This document shows, in pieces, positions 46,543-57,292 of a DNA stretch of 64,000 nucleotides (positions are counted from its first letter, which is position 1; every line of letters begins with the position of its first letter). The stretch is from Allolobophora icterica (Eukaryota; Annelida; Clitellata; Crassiclitellata; Lumbricidae): assembly GCA_963556255.1 (NCBI GenBank), contig OY744616.1:11874054-11938053 (forward strand). The letters are read 5' to 3'. The notes under the pieces were generated by a model. The model saw only the letters and a program-made list of their open reading frames with translations. It was not told the origin of the DNA and did no database searches. The position numbers were made by a program, and so were the translations under genes.

Positions 46543-49500
46543 TCAACCAGTCGATCCAAATCCACCTGAACCGCGAACTGTACATTCGAGCGTCTAAAAC
46601 ACATAAAAAAATTAGGTATAGCCACGACTTCCGTTGCAATTCATGCTTGACATGGTTTTTAGCAGCGCTACATAAATTTAATTGGTCTACTGTAACTTTC
46701 ACTGTGGGTATAATTCACCAGAAAATCAACTGTCACAAGCCTTTACATTAATTTTTACCAAAGTCCTAATGAACAACTATGAATTTCAAAAATTTGACAT
46801 TTTCTTAAATTAACGATATTTGTAAACTTGATAAATATTTCTCGTACATGTGATAGACGAGTTGAAAGCTTTACTCATGTTGTATGCTATTTTATCTAGT
46901 GATAATCAAGGTGTTAAAGAAAATTTGAAACTGACTTGAACTTGCATTATTTAAACTTCATATTCAATTGATTCAGCAAGTCACTAGAATTAGCTATTTA
47001 GCATAAATTTCAATTGGGTGGTAGTAGAATTGACTCACTGGAACTTCCAACAAGTCTGGAATGAAGATTCGTTCAAGAATAAGCTGTGCAACTCGGTCGC
47101 CCTTTTTCACTGGAAACAACCACAGGTGAATTGAAAGCAATTTGCTTCTACAAACTTGCTTTTATCTCCATGAGCAGTCTGTCTATTCCTTAACTAGACA
47201 AATCCACTTGTTTTTTATGCTTGAAGTGGAAATGTTATCCAAGTATTACACTAGCATGATCATGGGTGCACTCTACAGGAATTTTTAAAGCACAGAAGAA
47301 ATGTAGACAAGAAATCTAAGAAACAAGAATGTGGTGTGTTGTTTGAACACCACCCTAAGATGCACAGGGCTGTTGACAATAGCTGCTCACTAGTGTTCGC
47401 ATTCAAGAAATAATGTATTATTCTGCACTTAGAGCAGTCCCTTAAGCCAACCAAGTGGGACCCATGACTACAACTATGTGAAGGCAGGTGGTCAGTCCTC
47501 TCCCGCACTACCTAATCTTCCGCCATTATATTCATTTTACAGCATTGTTTGCTAGAGGGGAAAATGGAGAGGAAATTTCAAAACATCTGTTTGCCCTGGA
47601 TTTGAACCTGTGCTGCACTTATAAAGCAAATGCAAAATGACCAACCTTCAAAATCATTTTGACCAAAGTTGAATAGGACAACACCAACGTTTCCACGATA
47701 ATCTTGATCGACTACACCAGCTGCAAAGAAAAAGGTTAAACTGATCAGCAACTTGCAAATTTCAGATAAACAGTTACATGTACCATTAGCCCAACCATCC
47801 CAACGTATGACAGGGTTGCAAGAGGCATTGTTTCAACTCCATATGTGTAATTATTTAATTCACAAGCATCAAATCTCACATGTCACTATTGTAAAAAGTT
47901 GGGGATATGATTCATCAGTACACTTCCCTAAAGCTTCACAACTTCTAATGAACACCAAGACATCATACCATACATGCATTATCTGACAACTGAAATTATA
48001 AATTGGGATATCCAGTGCATTCATCATCATCAATTCATCATCAGTTCCGGACGCCAGCCATTTCACCCATTTGGCGGCAATGGGTACGAATCACCAGTAA
48101 ACAAATGTATTTCAAGACTTCTGCTAGTAAATTCATGTTGGACTGAACTATAAAGTAAAATTCATTCAAGTACTGATAGGATAGTTCTGGAAATATCTGA
48201 TTGCTAGGAATTGCTATTCTGTCCATGCATCCAACAGATAACAGCTCACAAGTTGTTTACAAATTTAGTTTGAAATCCTTAAAGTATATCAGAACTTGCC
48301 TCCCACATCAATGAAATGTTTTGCTGCTAAACCAGATCTCGGAGCTAAAACAGAAAACACATTTATTTTATTATTGTCATTTAGGGCACAGCCGGGTACT
48401 GACCCGGATATTCCGGGTGGTGAACACCCGGAAGACACCCGGACCCGGAGCTGAAAGGTCATCCGGGTCCGGGTGGGTAATTTTTTTTATAAAAACAAAT
48501 TTATGAACGACGAAATCACAAAACACTGAAACCACTTTTTTAGTAAGCCCAAGTCATCCGGCCCGTTCCAGAGGTGTAGAATTGCGACAGTTTAGGTGCA
48601 CTCACTAAAGCAGACAACCGTGGGAAACAAGCGGTCTTTCTGTGTAAATAAGAGCACCGTTAATTAGAGCAATAAATGGGCTACAAATTCTCATGGTCAG
48701 TTTTTACAAACGTCGTATGATTGGGGAGGTAATAGACCCGGTCGAGCGAGAGTCGTTAGCCTTTGAAGTCCTTCGGCCTGTAGCCGGCGTGTCATTGAAA
48801 CAAGGCAACTTTTAAAGTCCCCGTTTATTTTCCCCCTTCCCTCCTCCTTCGGCCGGTAGGCGGCGTGTCCTTAAAGCCGTGAAAGACAGTTTCTTAGCTC
48901 TCTTTCATGACTATAGTTCCCTTCTCCCATGCCATGCTCTGTATAGTTCTGGAAACGACATATATATTGGTTTTGGTAGGTCAACACTCAACAGACGTCA
49001 TTATAATAGTAGACGGTAGCATACACTTTGGTGCATATATCTGAATGTGCGTTTTTAGTTTTAATACCCGGACCCGGCAGATTTTATTCAAACTACCCGG
49101 ACCCGGTACCCGGTTGAAAAACGGCACCCGGCTATGCCCTATTGTCATTATGTTATTATTATGCATTTATTAAGTGCCACTATCTCATGACCAAACTTCA
49201 CTCAATGACACTGAGCAATGATGATGAGCGAAGGAGTCGCTCAAGGTCTGTATACAGTATGGTCTCGGAGAGGCTCAAACCCATGTACTCGGCACATTAC
49301 AAGGCGAGTTCTCTAACCATTCGGCAACCATGTCCCACAATCAATCAAGCATAACCTACCAGAAACTAAAACTAAACATTGTGTTATCCTACATAGTCAA
49401 AATACTAGTCACGACTCACAGGTCAAAAGGTACGGAATAATATCTCGCTTTGTTCTCTATTTGGTATACATGTAAATCTCTTCTTGTTCTTCATTTGGTA

Positions 49501-51589
49501 TATATCTCTTCATGTTCTGCATTCAGTATAAATCTCTTCCTGTTCTTCACTCAGTGTATATCTCTTGTTCTTCATTCGGTATATACAGAAGGCCGTGGTA
49601 TATATCTCTCCTTAATATTCTTCATTCAGTATATATCTTCCAACTGTTCTTCATTCGGTGTATATCAATTTTGTTCTTCGTTCTGTATCTCACGACAACT
49701 CCTTTGATTTGATGCAGCACTAACACATACACTTGCGTTGCACTTCGCACATTTTCGAGCTTACAAATTAACAGTAACCACATCAAGCACAGCTCATCTC
49801 CAAATTCACTGTATACTATGGCAAGCACACAACTTAATCTAATCGAATCTAAGAACGTTTATAGCACCACTATAATAATGATCAGTGCTTCAGTTGATGC
49901 AAAATCATTGTTGCAAGCCAAATTCCAGGCCAAGTCCGGTTGTAAGCAAAGAATGAGTCCAAGAATACACAGGAAAATGATCAGCCTGAGTTAGCCTCAT
50001 TGCTCTAAAACTTGAGTAAATTTAAAATTAAAAAAAAATAATCTGGTCAATATTTTCTAGCTGCTCCAGTGCCAAACGCGCGTTACTTACCTACACGCCC
50101 ATAGCAACCATCGGGCAATGCAATCTGAAGGTCGGTGAGTGCAACCATCTTTCCCTGAGCTGGTACAGTGTAGTTGTAGGCACTGTGAAAAGACAAGTTA
50201 CTAACAATACTCAGTAAAATCAGATTTAGGCAATAACAGATACTGTGAAAAATGACAACTGATTAGAACACACAAGTCTTGCAGTAAAAATTAGATAGGA
50301 TGCTTAAATTCTAAAGGGTTATCTAACACAGAAATTAAAATTGATTTTAATGTTGTACTATACAAATACTTGTTATTAAATCCTAAATCTTGTAGTGATA
50401 TGTGCTTAGGTTCCAGTTTTTAATTACCTACTACCTGAAAGGTGTTAAACTATACAAACTATGGCTTTTCAAAAGTTAGGCAATTATGTCAGTAAATAGC
50501 GCGATTATATTAAAATTTTATCAGTGACGCATTCTTCACGAATCACTCATCTACACGGATCCATTCGTGTCAAACTAACACAGACTTATCATTATTCAAC
50601 AAGGTCATCTGATTATCTTTGTCTGGTCATACCTAAATCAAGAACTTTTTTGTGTTGCTGGACCGACTTTTTGGAATTCTCTCCCTGTGTCTGCGCTCTG
50701 CTCAGTCGCTTGCATCAATGTTTTCAACTTAAAACTTAGCTCTTTCAAACTGCTTATCCACCACAGACTGCCTCTCTGTCTTACGGACTGATCTTCTGAA
50801 TATTGACCTGATTACGGCTAGTTTTTGGTGTGCCATCGGTTGTTGCCTTGTGCATTAGACAACAGCGCTATAGAAGTTACTAAGTACATAGCTTCCAGTA
50901 AGTGAAGCCTAAATTCTTAGCACTCTTAACTCTAGTAAGCCAGCATGCACTCTTTCTCAGCACGCAAGGATCCAGTAAGCCAGCATGCACACTCCTTAGC
51001 ACGCACGGATCCAGTAAGCCAGCATGCACAAGTGCACATTCTTTCTCAGCGCGCATAGAACCAGTAAACCAGCATGCACAATTGCACATTCTTTCTCAGC
51101 ATGCATAAACAAGTATTCCAGCAGGCACACCCATTCTCAGCAGGCAGATCCAGTAAGCCAGCACGCAAATAATAGCGTCCATTTTCAACACGCATAGCTT
51201 CCATTCTAAGCCTGCATATCTTCCATTCTAAGCATGAAGTTACTAATTACTTTACCATAATGACTACGGTACAAAATTTTACAAGTATAAAAAGCAGCTA
51301 AAGTAAACCACCTACTTTCGGATAAATAGTCCTACCTATAGAGATCGAATCCAGCCGCGCCGCTTGAACCTCGGGTGGGCGTGAATGCATTTTCTGTCAG
51401 TTTGGAAAAGCGCAGGGTCACTCTATCTTCCTCGTTCGTTTCGTTTACATTCTTCGGAACTTCAGCTGGAACATCTGCGCTCGATCCGTCTCCAGGCATT
51501 CTTCTGGTTCCGTGTGACAACCTACTACTAATGGCCGAACTGCCTCGCGAAGGATTGAAAACCACGCGGGAAATTTGGCGCCAAAACAT
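46543..51589 (-). CDS. DUT: Deoxyuridine 5'-triphosphate nucleotidohydrolase (dUTPase)
   Basis: Hydrolyses dUTP to dUMP, keeping uracil out of DNA and feeding thymidylate synthesis; trimeric enzyme. Six exons join exactly (588 nt, 195 residues): 51336-51589, 50091-50182, 48300-48344, 47646-47720, 47039-47109, 46543-46593. All five family motifs are present: GAAGFDLYSA, GCYGRVAPRSGLA, the catalytic VGAGVVDQDYRGNVGVV, KKGDRVAQLILER, and the C-terminal RGSGGFGSTG ending at the stop. The ATG at 51587-51589 follows an in-frame stop upstream. It gives a 30-residue Arg/Ser-rich leader without acids (MFWRQISRVVF...), like a mitochondrial presequence; a second in-frame Met at residue 31 (MPGDG) could start a nuclear form. 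The intron after 48300 has a GC donor. The segment before motif 5 (TLECTV) lacks the usual acidic residues. The gene is tail-to-tail with PLOD. Confidence 0.97.
47428..47620 (-). repeat. tRNA-derived SINE, copy 6 (degenerate)
   Basis: The minus strand keeps a B-box-like 'ggttcaaatcc' and the tail 'cttaagggactgct' with mutated body. It lies in a dUTPase intron. Confidence 0.65.
48298..48299 (-). other. GC splice donor of dUTPase
   Basis: On the minus strand the exon ends GTG GGA G and the intron starts GCAAGT. Only this join rebuilds the conserved DVGAGVVDQD motif with the exon starting at 47720. Confidence 0.88.
48382..49141. mobile_element. hAT-type non-autonomous element, 760 bp
   Basis: Left end TAGGGCACAGCCGGGT and right end ACCCGGCTATGCCCTA are inverted repeats. 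They are flanked by the exact 8-bp duplication TTGTCATT (48374-48381 and 49142-49149). The subterminal parts are rich in 'acccggacccgg' repeats on both sides. No coding capacity. It lies in a dUTPase intron. Confidence 0.93.
49155..49335. repeat. Interspersed repeat family E, copy 2
   Basis: It matches 8645-8830 ('attatgcatttattaagtgccactatct', 'actgagcaatgatgatgagcgaaggag') and has a 'gctcaaacccatgtactcgg' phrase. Confidence 0.6.
49445..49700. repeat. About 22-bp degenerate minisatellite
   Basis: Around ten units of 'ttgttcttcattcggtatatatctc' in a dUTPase intron. Confidence 0.85.
50524..50885 (+). pseudogene. LINE reverse-transcriptase tail fragment with 3' UTR
   Basis: The translation from 50530 gives HSSRITHLHGSIRVKLTQTY, STRSSDYLCLVIPKSRT, then FLEFSP in another frame, resembling the CR1-type ORF2 end. 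The 3' UTR 'gactgatcttctgaatattgacc ... gcgctatagaagttactaagtac' is shared with 12440 and 29755. It lies in the first dUTPase intron. Confidence 0.65.
50900..51195. repeat. About 40-50-bp tandem repeat
   Basis: Imperfect units built from 'ccagtaagccagcatgcaca' and 'ttctcagcacgca' repeated about six times. Confidence 0.85.
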
Positions 51590-52183
51590 TGCTCTGGCCA
51601 ATGAGATTATACTATCCCTCAATGCAAGGGTCTATATTTAGGTTCTTGACCTCAATGCAACTGGTACGCCGCCAAAGACCACAGACAAAAAGAGATGCTA
51701 TCTTTTGTCTGATTTGACCGTATACTTCTATTATCAGAACATCCAATACTCCGGCCCGTGTGTGATTTTTTAACGATTGGAACAAACCTGTTTATCACAA
51801 ATGCAACACTTTAACATACACAAAGAAAAAAGACGCTAACTAAGCTATAAAGTGGAATTTTCTCAGTAAACTTATAAACAAATGAATTATGCCTCTGGAA
51901 CGAACGCAGATTCTCGGTTTCTCTATCACTTCAAACCGTCCTCCATCACCCCGGGGCTTTCCACTCAAATCTGGTCTCAACTTTTTGAGAACTCGTACCT
52001 AGACTCATCTGATCCTCTTTGGAACCCCCTATGATTTGACGCAGCTTTCGTGAATACTTAATCGTAAACTAGCGAAATTATTGTATTATCGCCCACCAAC
52101 CATGTTCAACATCGCAAAAAGTGATTATGCCTACGGCTGTCCGAAAGTGGCCTGCTTGCGTACATGTATATGTTACAGGCAAT

Positions 52184-53322
52184 TCGTAAAACCAGGGATT
52201 TTGTAAAATGCCTGAAATTTTATTGAAAGTTCAGTTCTCAAGTTGTAAAACCAGGGATTTTGTTAAATGCCTGAATGTTTATATTGTAACAAGCCCTATT
52301 TTAAAAGGATTAACATTTTTAGATGGTATTTTATTTTAAGTTCAGTTCTTGAAAGCTACAGCAGTTTTCTGTTTTCACACGACATACTCGAATGACATCG
52401 ACTGTTGTACTTGATTTATTAATTTTTAATTGTCAGATTAATTTTAGAACTGATCTAACCACAGGAAAACCAGAAATGAAATAGTGCTGGCTGGGTTTTA
52501 ATTTATAGCAAAGGTAGGCCTACTCGTCTGACCACAGTCCTAATCTCAGCTAGTCGTAGATATTTTGGTCAACTTCTAATCGCGGCGACGGCACATCAAA
52601 CAATTATAAGGAAATAGATACTCAAAGTCTGGGCGCTGCGAGACAAATAGGTACAAATTTTTAAATGAAAGGTGAAGCTGTCGAGCGGTAGGCCTATTGT
52701 TAATTAATTTGTGAGGTATCAATAACTTCAATTATCCTGCAACTTCAAAGTTCGCTGGACGCTGTAAAGACAAATACATGTAGGTGCAAATTTTTCAAAG
52801 GGAAAGTGAAGTTGTCGAGCCGGATTAACACCGGATTGTTAATCTGGCTCGAAAACTTCACTTTCTCATGAAAAATTAATCTGTCAATTAATAAGTCTAG
52901 TGTAACAGTCGATGTCATTCCAGTATGTCGTTTGAAAACAGAAAAACTGCTTTTGAGAACTGAACTTAAAATATATGGTCATACCATGTACAAATTTTAA
53001 TCCTTTAAAAATAAGATTTGTGTGCATAATAAACTTTCAGGCATTTTACAAAATCCCTGGTTTTACAACTTGAGAACTGAACTTTAAATAAAATACCATC
53101 TAAAAATGACAAACCTTTGAAAATAGGGCTTATTTGCATATGAACTTCGATTATGTTCGTCATTTTCATTTCAGGCAATCTGTCAAATTTTCGTCGTCTA
53201 ATTTCAGGGATTTTACAAAATCCCTGGTTTTTTCAGGGATTTTGTAAAGTGCCTGAGTGAATCAGGGATTTTACAAATTGCCTAAAAATTTCAGGGATTT
53301 TACAAAATCCCTGGTTTTACGA
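52184..53322. mobile_element. Fold-back element, 1139 bp
   Basis: Tips TCGTAAAACCAGGGATTTTG and its complement are inverted repeats, and the arms pair again further inside (52236 with 53065; 52800 with 52855, where 'gagccggatta' faces 'taatctggctc'). Both sides show an AT dinucleotide. A related sequence without the element exists at 57101-57135 (inverted), where 'atgtatatgttacaggcaat' runs straight into 'aagc'. No coding frame. Confidence 0.85.
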
Positions 53323-53594
53323 ATAAGCGGGTTCGACATCTCAGTGACCTATTTAGGTCACCTCGACCTACATAGGTCATTACTACCGGAAGTGTTGTTC
53401 TTGCTGCGGTAAACATCGGTAGGATTAATGATTTAGATGGTTTCAAACGTTGGAATTTGGAATAATTATGTATTAAGAAAATTTTCCGGAATCTGGGATT
53501 AACAATTATTCAATGTAGTAAGAAACAACAGTTGGTGGCTTTGTCGTATGCCGCATTTAGCCAAAACTACATTCAGCAGCGCAACAGTACCGGT

Positions 53595-53966
53595 ATGACC
53601 GATCAGCTGATGTCCGATCAGCTGATGTCAATCTTGAACAGAGGAATACGAGTCGACACCCCGGCCTGTTGGAGTTATACCCAAGTAGGAGACAGGGAGA
53701 GGGTTGAAACACTGCTGAAGAAAATGCGACGTTCTGGTCTACTTTCCCCATCCATTCAGATCGCTTCTGAATTGACAAAACAGTCAGATAAACGCCTCCT
53801 TAAGACAGCCATTACAGACCACGGCCATGTTCAGCGACCATATTTTCCACCTGATCGCAATATCCCTCATAATTTCCGGCCACGGGCTCATCATTTCACA
53901 TTAGGCCTACCTGATAAAAACGACAAAAACTTTATCTCCCTTAAGCTCTATAAAAACACTTATTAA
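53595..53966 (+). CDS. Hypothetical ORF, 123 codons
   Basis: ATG at 53595 to TAA at 53966; the frame is open upstream to about 53532. I do not recognise the protein. It has a tandem MTDQL/MSDQL start, a basic middle (LLKKMRRSGLLSP) and the ending RPRAHHFTLGLPDKNDKNFI, SLKLYKNTY. This ending resembles the closing residues of some LINE ORF2 proteins, so a transposon fragment is one option. No paired exon was found. Confidence 0.3.
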   Translation: MTDQLMSDQLMSILNRGIRVDTPACWSYTQVGDRERVETLLKKMRRSGLLSPSIQIASELTKQSDKRLLKTAITDHGHVQRPYFPPDRNIPHNFRPRAHHFTLGLPDKNDKNFISLKLYKNTY

Positions 53967-54520
53967 CAATTAACTATTTTAGCACTATACTGTTTTTCTT
54001 TTATATGTATAGGCTACTTTATTTTAAAATCCATTAATCTCTTCAGTCTATTTCATTAACTGTTTTCTGATTTCAATGCATATTTTAATGAATTTTGACT
54101 AGTGGGACAGTCAGCCACGAGGCCCACGACTAGGGTGTCTGGGCCAAAGCCCCAGCGGACAACGCATTTTACAGCATTTGCTGCCAAATGGACCCCATTT
54201 TAGCCACTTTCATTTTACCAAATTTCCTTACTATTATTATACATATCCCAATTAAAGTCATGCATAGAAGTTTGAAAATATGACATAATTAGTTCAACCA
54301 TACTATCAAAATAATTGATAAAAGTAAGTCAGTGACAGGCTGAGTGACTGTGACCCAGTGGATGAGCTGCAGGTACAACAAACAATGATAGCTTTGACTT
54401 CGGCAACCACGATCAACTTTATTTTCCAATTTGGTTAAGCAAAGAAAACAAGTAACATTCTAATAATGTTTGCTTGGTGAGTGACCCATATGGGTCCATC
54501 CACCAAACAAACATTTATAG

Positions 54521-55208
54521 CAGCGGTTCTCAACCTTTTGAGACACAAGGACCACTTCCAAAATTTTTTGTCTCGGTCGCGGACCACCACTAAAATTTGT
54601 GCCAAAAACAAATTAATATAAAAGAAAATGTTTGCCAAAAATGTTCATATTATTAGCAAAGATCTTAGAGACGACTCTAAGATCTTTGTTATTAGTTTCA
54701 TGCTGTCATCTAGCTCAGCGGTTCTCAACCTTTTTAGACTCGAGGACCACTTATAAATTTTGTATCTCGGTCGCGGATCACCACTAAAAATTGTGCCAAA
54801 AACAAATTAATACAAAAGAAATTTTTGCCATAAATCCGCATATTAGTAGTTTCACGCTGCCATCTAGCTAATTCTAGCGATTGAAATAAAAAAATTTTAA
54901 AAAAAAATAAAAAAAATTAGTCTATTTTCGTGTTTTTAATTGTAAAAAATATAAATTGTAGGCCTTGCTCGCGGACCACCAGGCAGTTGGCCGCGGACCA
55001 CCAGTGGTCCGCGGACCACAGGTTGAGAACCGCTGATCTAGCTGATTCTAGCGATCGAAATAAAAAAATATAAAAAAATTGACAAAATTTGCTTGTTTTT
55101 GCATGTTTTTAATTGTAAAAAATATAAATTATAGGCCTTGCTCGCGGACCACCAGGCAGATGGCCGCGGACCACCAGTGGTCCACGGACCACAGGTTGAG
55201 AACCGCTG
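54521..55208. mobile_element. hAT-type MITE, outer copy (split)
   Basis: Ends CAGCGGTTCTCAACC and GGTTGAGAACCGCTG are flanked by the exact 8-bp duplication ATTTATAG (54513-54520 and 55209-55216). It is interrupted by a second copy of the same family at 54716-55035. These ends resemble widespread animal hAT MITEs such as SPIN and MER5. Confidence 0.95.
54716..55035. mobile_element. hAT-type MITE, inner copy
   Basis: Same ends as the outer copy, flanked by the exact 8-bp duplication ATCTAGCT (54708-54715 and 55036-55043). The subterminal region repeats 'ggccgcggaccaccagtggtcc'. Confidence 0.95.
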
Positions 55209-55216
55209 ATTTATAG

Positions 55217-56089
55217 GATGTAGCTGTAGTATTCATCAGCTATTATGCTGCTGTTTTCGTCAAGACAGATTTCGGTCACAACAACTTCCCATATGGTAAG
55301 ATCAGTTACTGCAGAAAAACTTGTGCGCATAGAATTGCATGGCATAAATGTCCGGATCCGAATGTCCTTCGCATCTCTCTTTGCTAGTAAGCAATTTGGC
55401 TATGCATGGCGGCTTCGGGTGAAAATATGCAGCGCCCACTCCATTGACATTGAATGATATCAATAACCGATCATTAACAGTATCCAAAGACATGACAGTC
55501 GATGGCTCGTTCTCAGATTGTCATAGTGAGAGAGAGATCACTCGTTTTAATATTGTAATATTACATTAAAAGTAGAGTGTTTCAGAGACAAATCACCCAA
55601 ACTACTGGGACAAATCCTAAAACTACTGGGACATTTGTCCCCCTAGTTATAGTTAAAATATGCACTGTATGATTTATTTTCACTTGCAATTATTGTCTTT
55701 GTAACACTGTGAAATCCCATCACGTGTCGATGGGAATCTTTCAATAAACAAATATTTAATTGATTGATTGACATCACACATTTATTACATTATGCTAAAC
55801 GTTTTTATTGTGCTACTGATTTTGTTCTGCCTGTATACTCTGAGTTTGAACTTAAGCAGATTGAAGAAAAACACGTGGTCAGAGTAAAAGTTCACTTTGG
55901 TTTGTTTTGCACATGAAGTTTTGATACGAGCAAAAAAATTATTTCTGATAAAGTGTGTGATGCCACTTCTGTTATCAAGTTGATAATGGAGGGCAAAAAT
56001 GTTACTGCTGATCTCTGAGATGTGGCCATGAAAGGAAAGTGGAAGAAGTTGAAACTTATATGTGGTTCAAAACTTGGATCATGAAAACT
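55217..56089. other. Gene-free stretch
   Basis: The part 55590-55665 matches 18260-18345 ('ctactgggacaaatcc', 'gggacatttgtcc'). No exon was recognised. Confidence 0.45.
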
Positions 56090-56460
56090 TAGCAGTTCCA
56101 GCAGGAATGTGGCTTATACATTCATAAGAAACGTTCAGTTTTGTGTGCTTCACCAGATAGAATTGTCAGTTAATAGATGCTGTGGCGAGGGATTGCTTGA
56201 GGTTAAGTGTCCAATTAGTTTTGCAGACATAGATCCTGCTGAAACCACCTGTGCCATATCTTGTGACTGCTGATGGTCATATCATGTTAAGTCGCACTCA
56301 TCAGCATTAAAAGTAACACATATTCAAATGCAGATAGCAGTTCGGTAATAGGCAGTGGTGTGATTTTTCAGTAAGTGTGGCTCCTTTCTGGGATGTTTGC
56401 CAATCGATGCTAGAGACTTGTTTTAATACTTTCGTTTTCCTAGCATGGTGGCATCTGTTG
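56090..56460 (+). pseudogene. YqaJ-like exonuclease relic
   Basis: Fragments in more than one frame read YIHKKRSVLCASPDRIVS, CGEGLLEVKCPISFADIDPA, HIQMQIAV and CDFSV. This order matches YqaJ / lambda-exonuclease-type nucleases, with the catalytic Asp in SPDRI and the ExK in LLEVK. Stops separate the blocks. Such genes are common passengers of eukaryotic mobile elements and large viruses; no element ends were found here. Confidence 0.6.
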
Positions 56461-56624
56461 CAGCATCTGAGAGCAATGCACAAACTTAACCAGGAAATAT
56501 TAAAAGTATTAATTAATTTAATTAAACTTCAGTATATTTAATCTTTTTACATAGAATCAACACCTGTAACCATGTCATACTCTGTTGCAATGACTGATAG
56601 TGAATGTTTCATTAAATGTAAATG

Positions 56625-56815
56625 TACGCGATTTTCTATAGCGACCGTAAAATGGCCTCGACCCTGCTCATTTTTTAATGAATTGATCGGGTGAGATCCT
56701 TCACCACAGCTGCCCGTTTGAATGGGTGCCACGCCATTTAAGGTCCCCGTGTTGGGACCGTGCTAGCCCGAGATTTAAATCTCTGAAATAAGCCACCTTC
56801 GGGAAGCGAACCGCG
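56625..56815 (+). repeat. Interspersed repeat family B, copy 3
   Basis: The longest copy: 'gcgaccgtaaaatggcctcgaccc', 'gagatccttcaccacagctgcccg', 'gccacgccatttaaggtcc', 'tttaaatctctgaaata', 'cttcgggaagcgaaccgcgg'. Confidence 0.85.
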
Positions 56816-57202
56816 GTCCGAAAAATGATGTTTAAAGATGTTTACTTCAGACATCTTAACATTGCCCGCATGCATTCACTAAGTAAGAGTACTCGAGTTG
56901 AAATTATGCTAAACACAGATCACAGATTCGTTGATCCAGGCGAATGGATTTTCATATTTTTGAAGCAATGCTACAAGTTATAAACATTAAATGCAATCGA
57001 CCTATACCGACATGTGTGTGGTTTGTTGACAAAGTTGGTAGTAATGACCTCTAGGACAATGAAGTGGGTCGGGTGACTGCGCATGCGCACTCGACATATC
57101 GATAGGGCTTATTGCCTGTAACATATACATGCGTACCCAAGGATTGATGCGTAACAGGGATTCTGATGCGTACCTACCCGAGAACGCTAAGCCAATGTTT
57201 TC

Positions 57203-57292
57203 TACGGTGGCCCGTTCCGGCCATCTGGTAATAAAAAAATAAAGTCGTTATAACGACTTTAAAGTCGTAATAACGACTTTTTGGTGCTAAAA
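57203..57292. repeat. Candidate left end of the integrase/HECT unit, with two palindromes
   Basis: An abrupt change at about 57203 starts 'tacggtggcccgttccggcc'. It is followed by two back-to-back palindromes AAAGTCGTTATAACGACTTT (57241-57260) and AAAGTCGTAATAACGACTTT (57261-57280). Such a layout is typical of transposon ends, but the partner end would lie beyond 64000. Confidence 0.4.
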
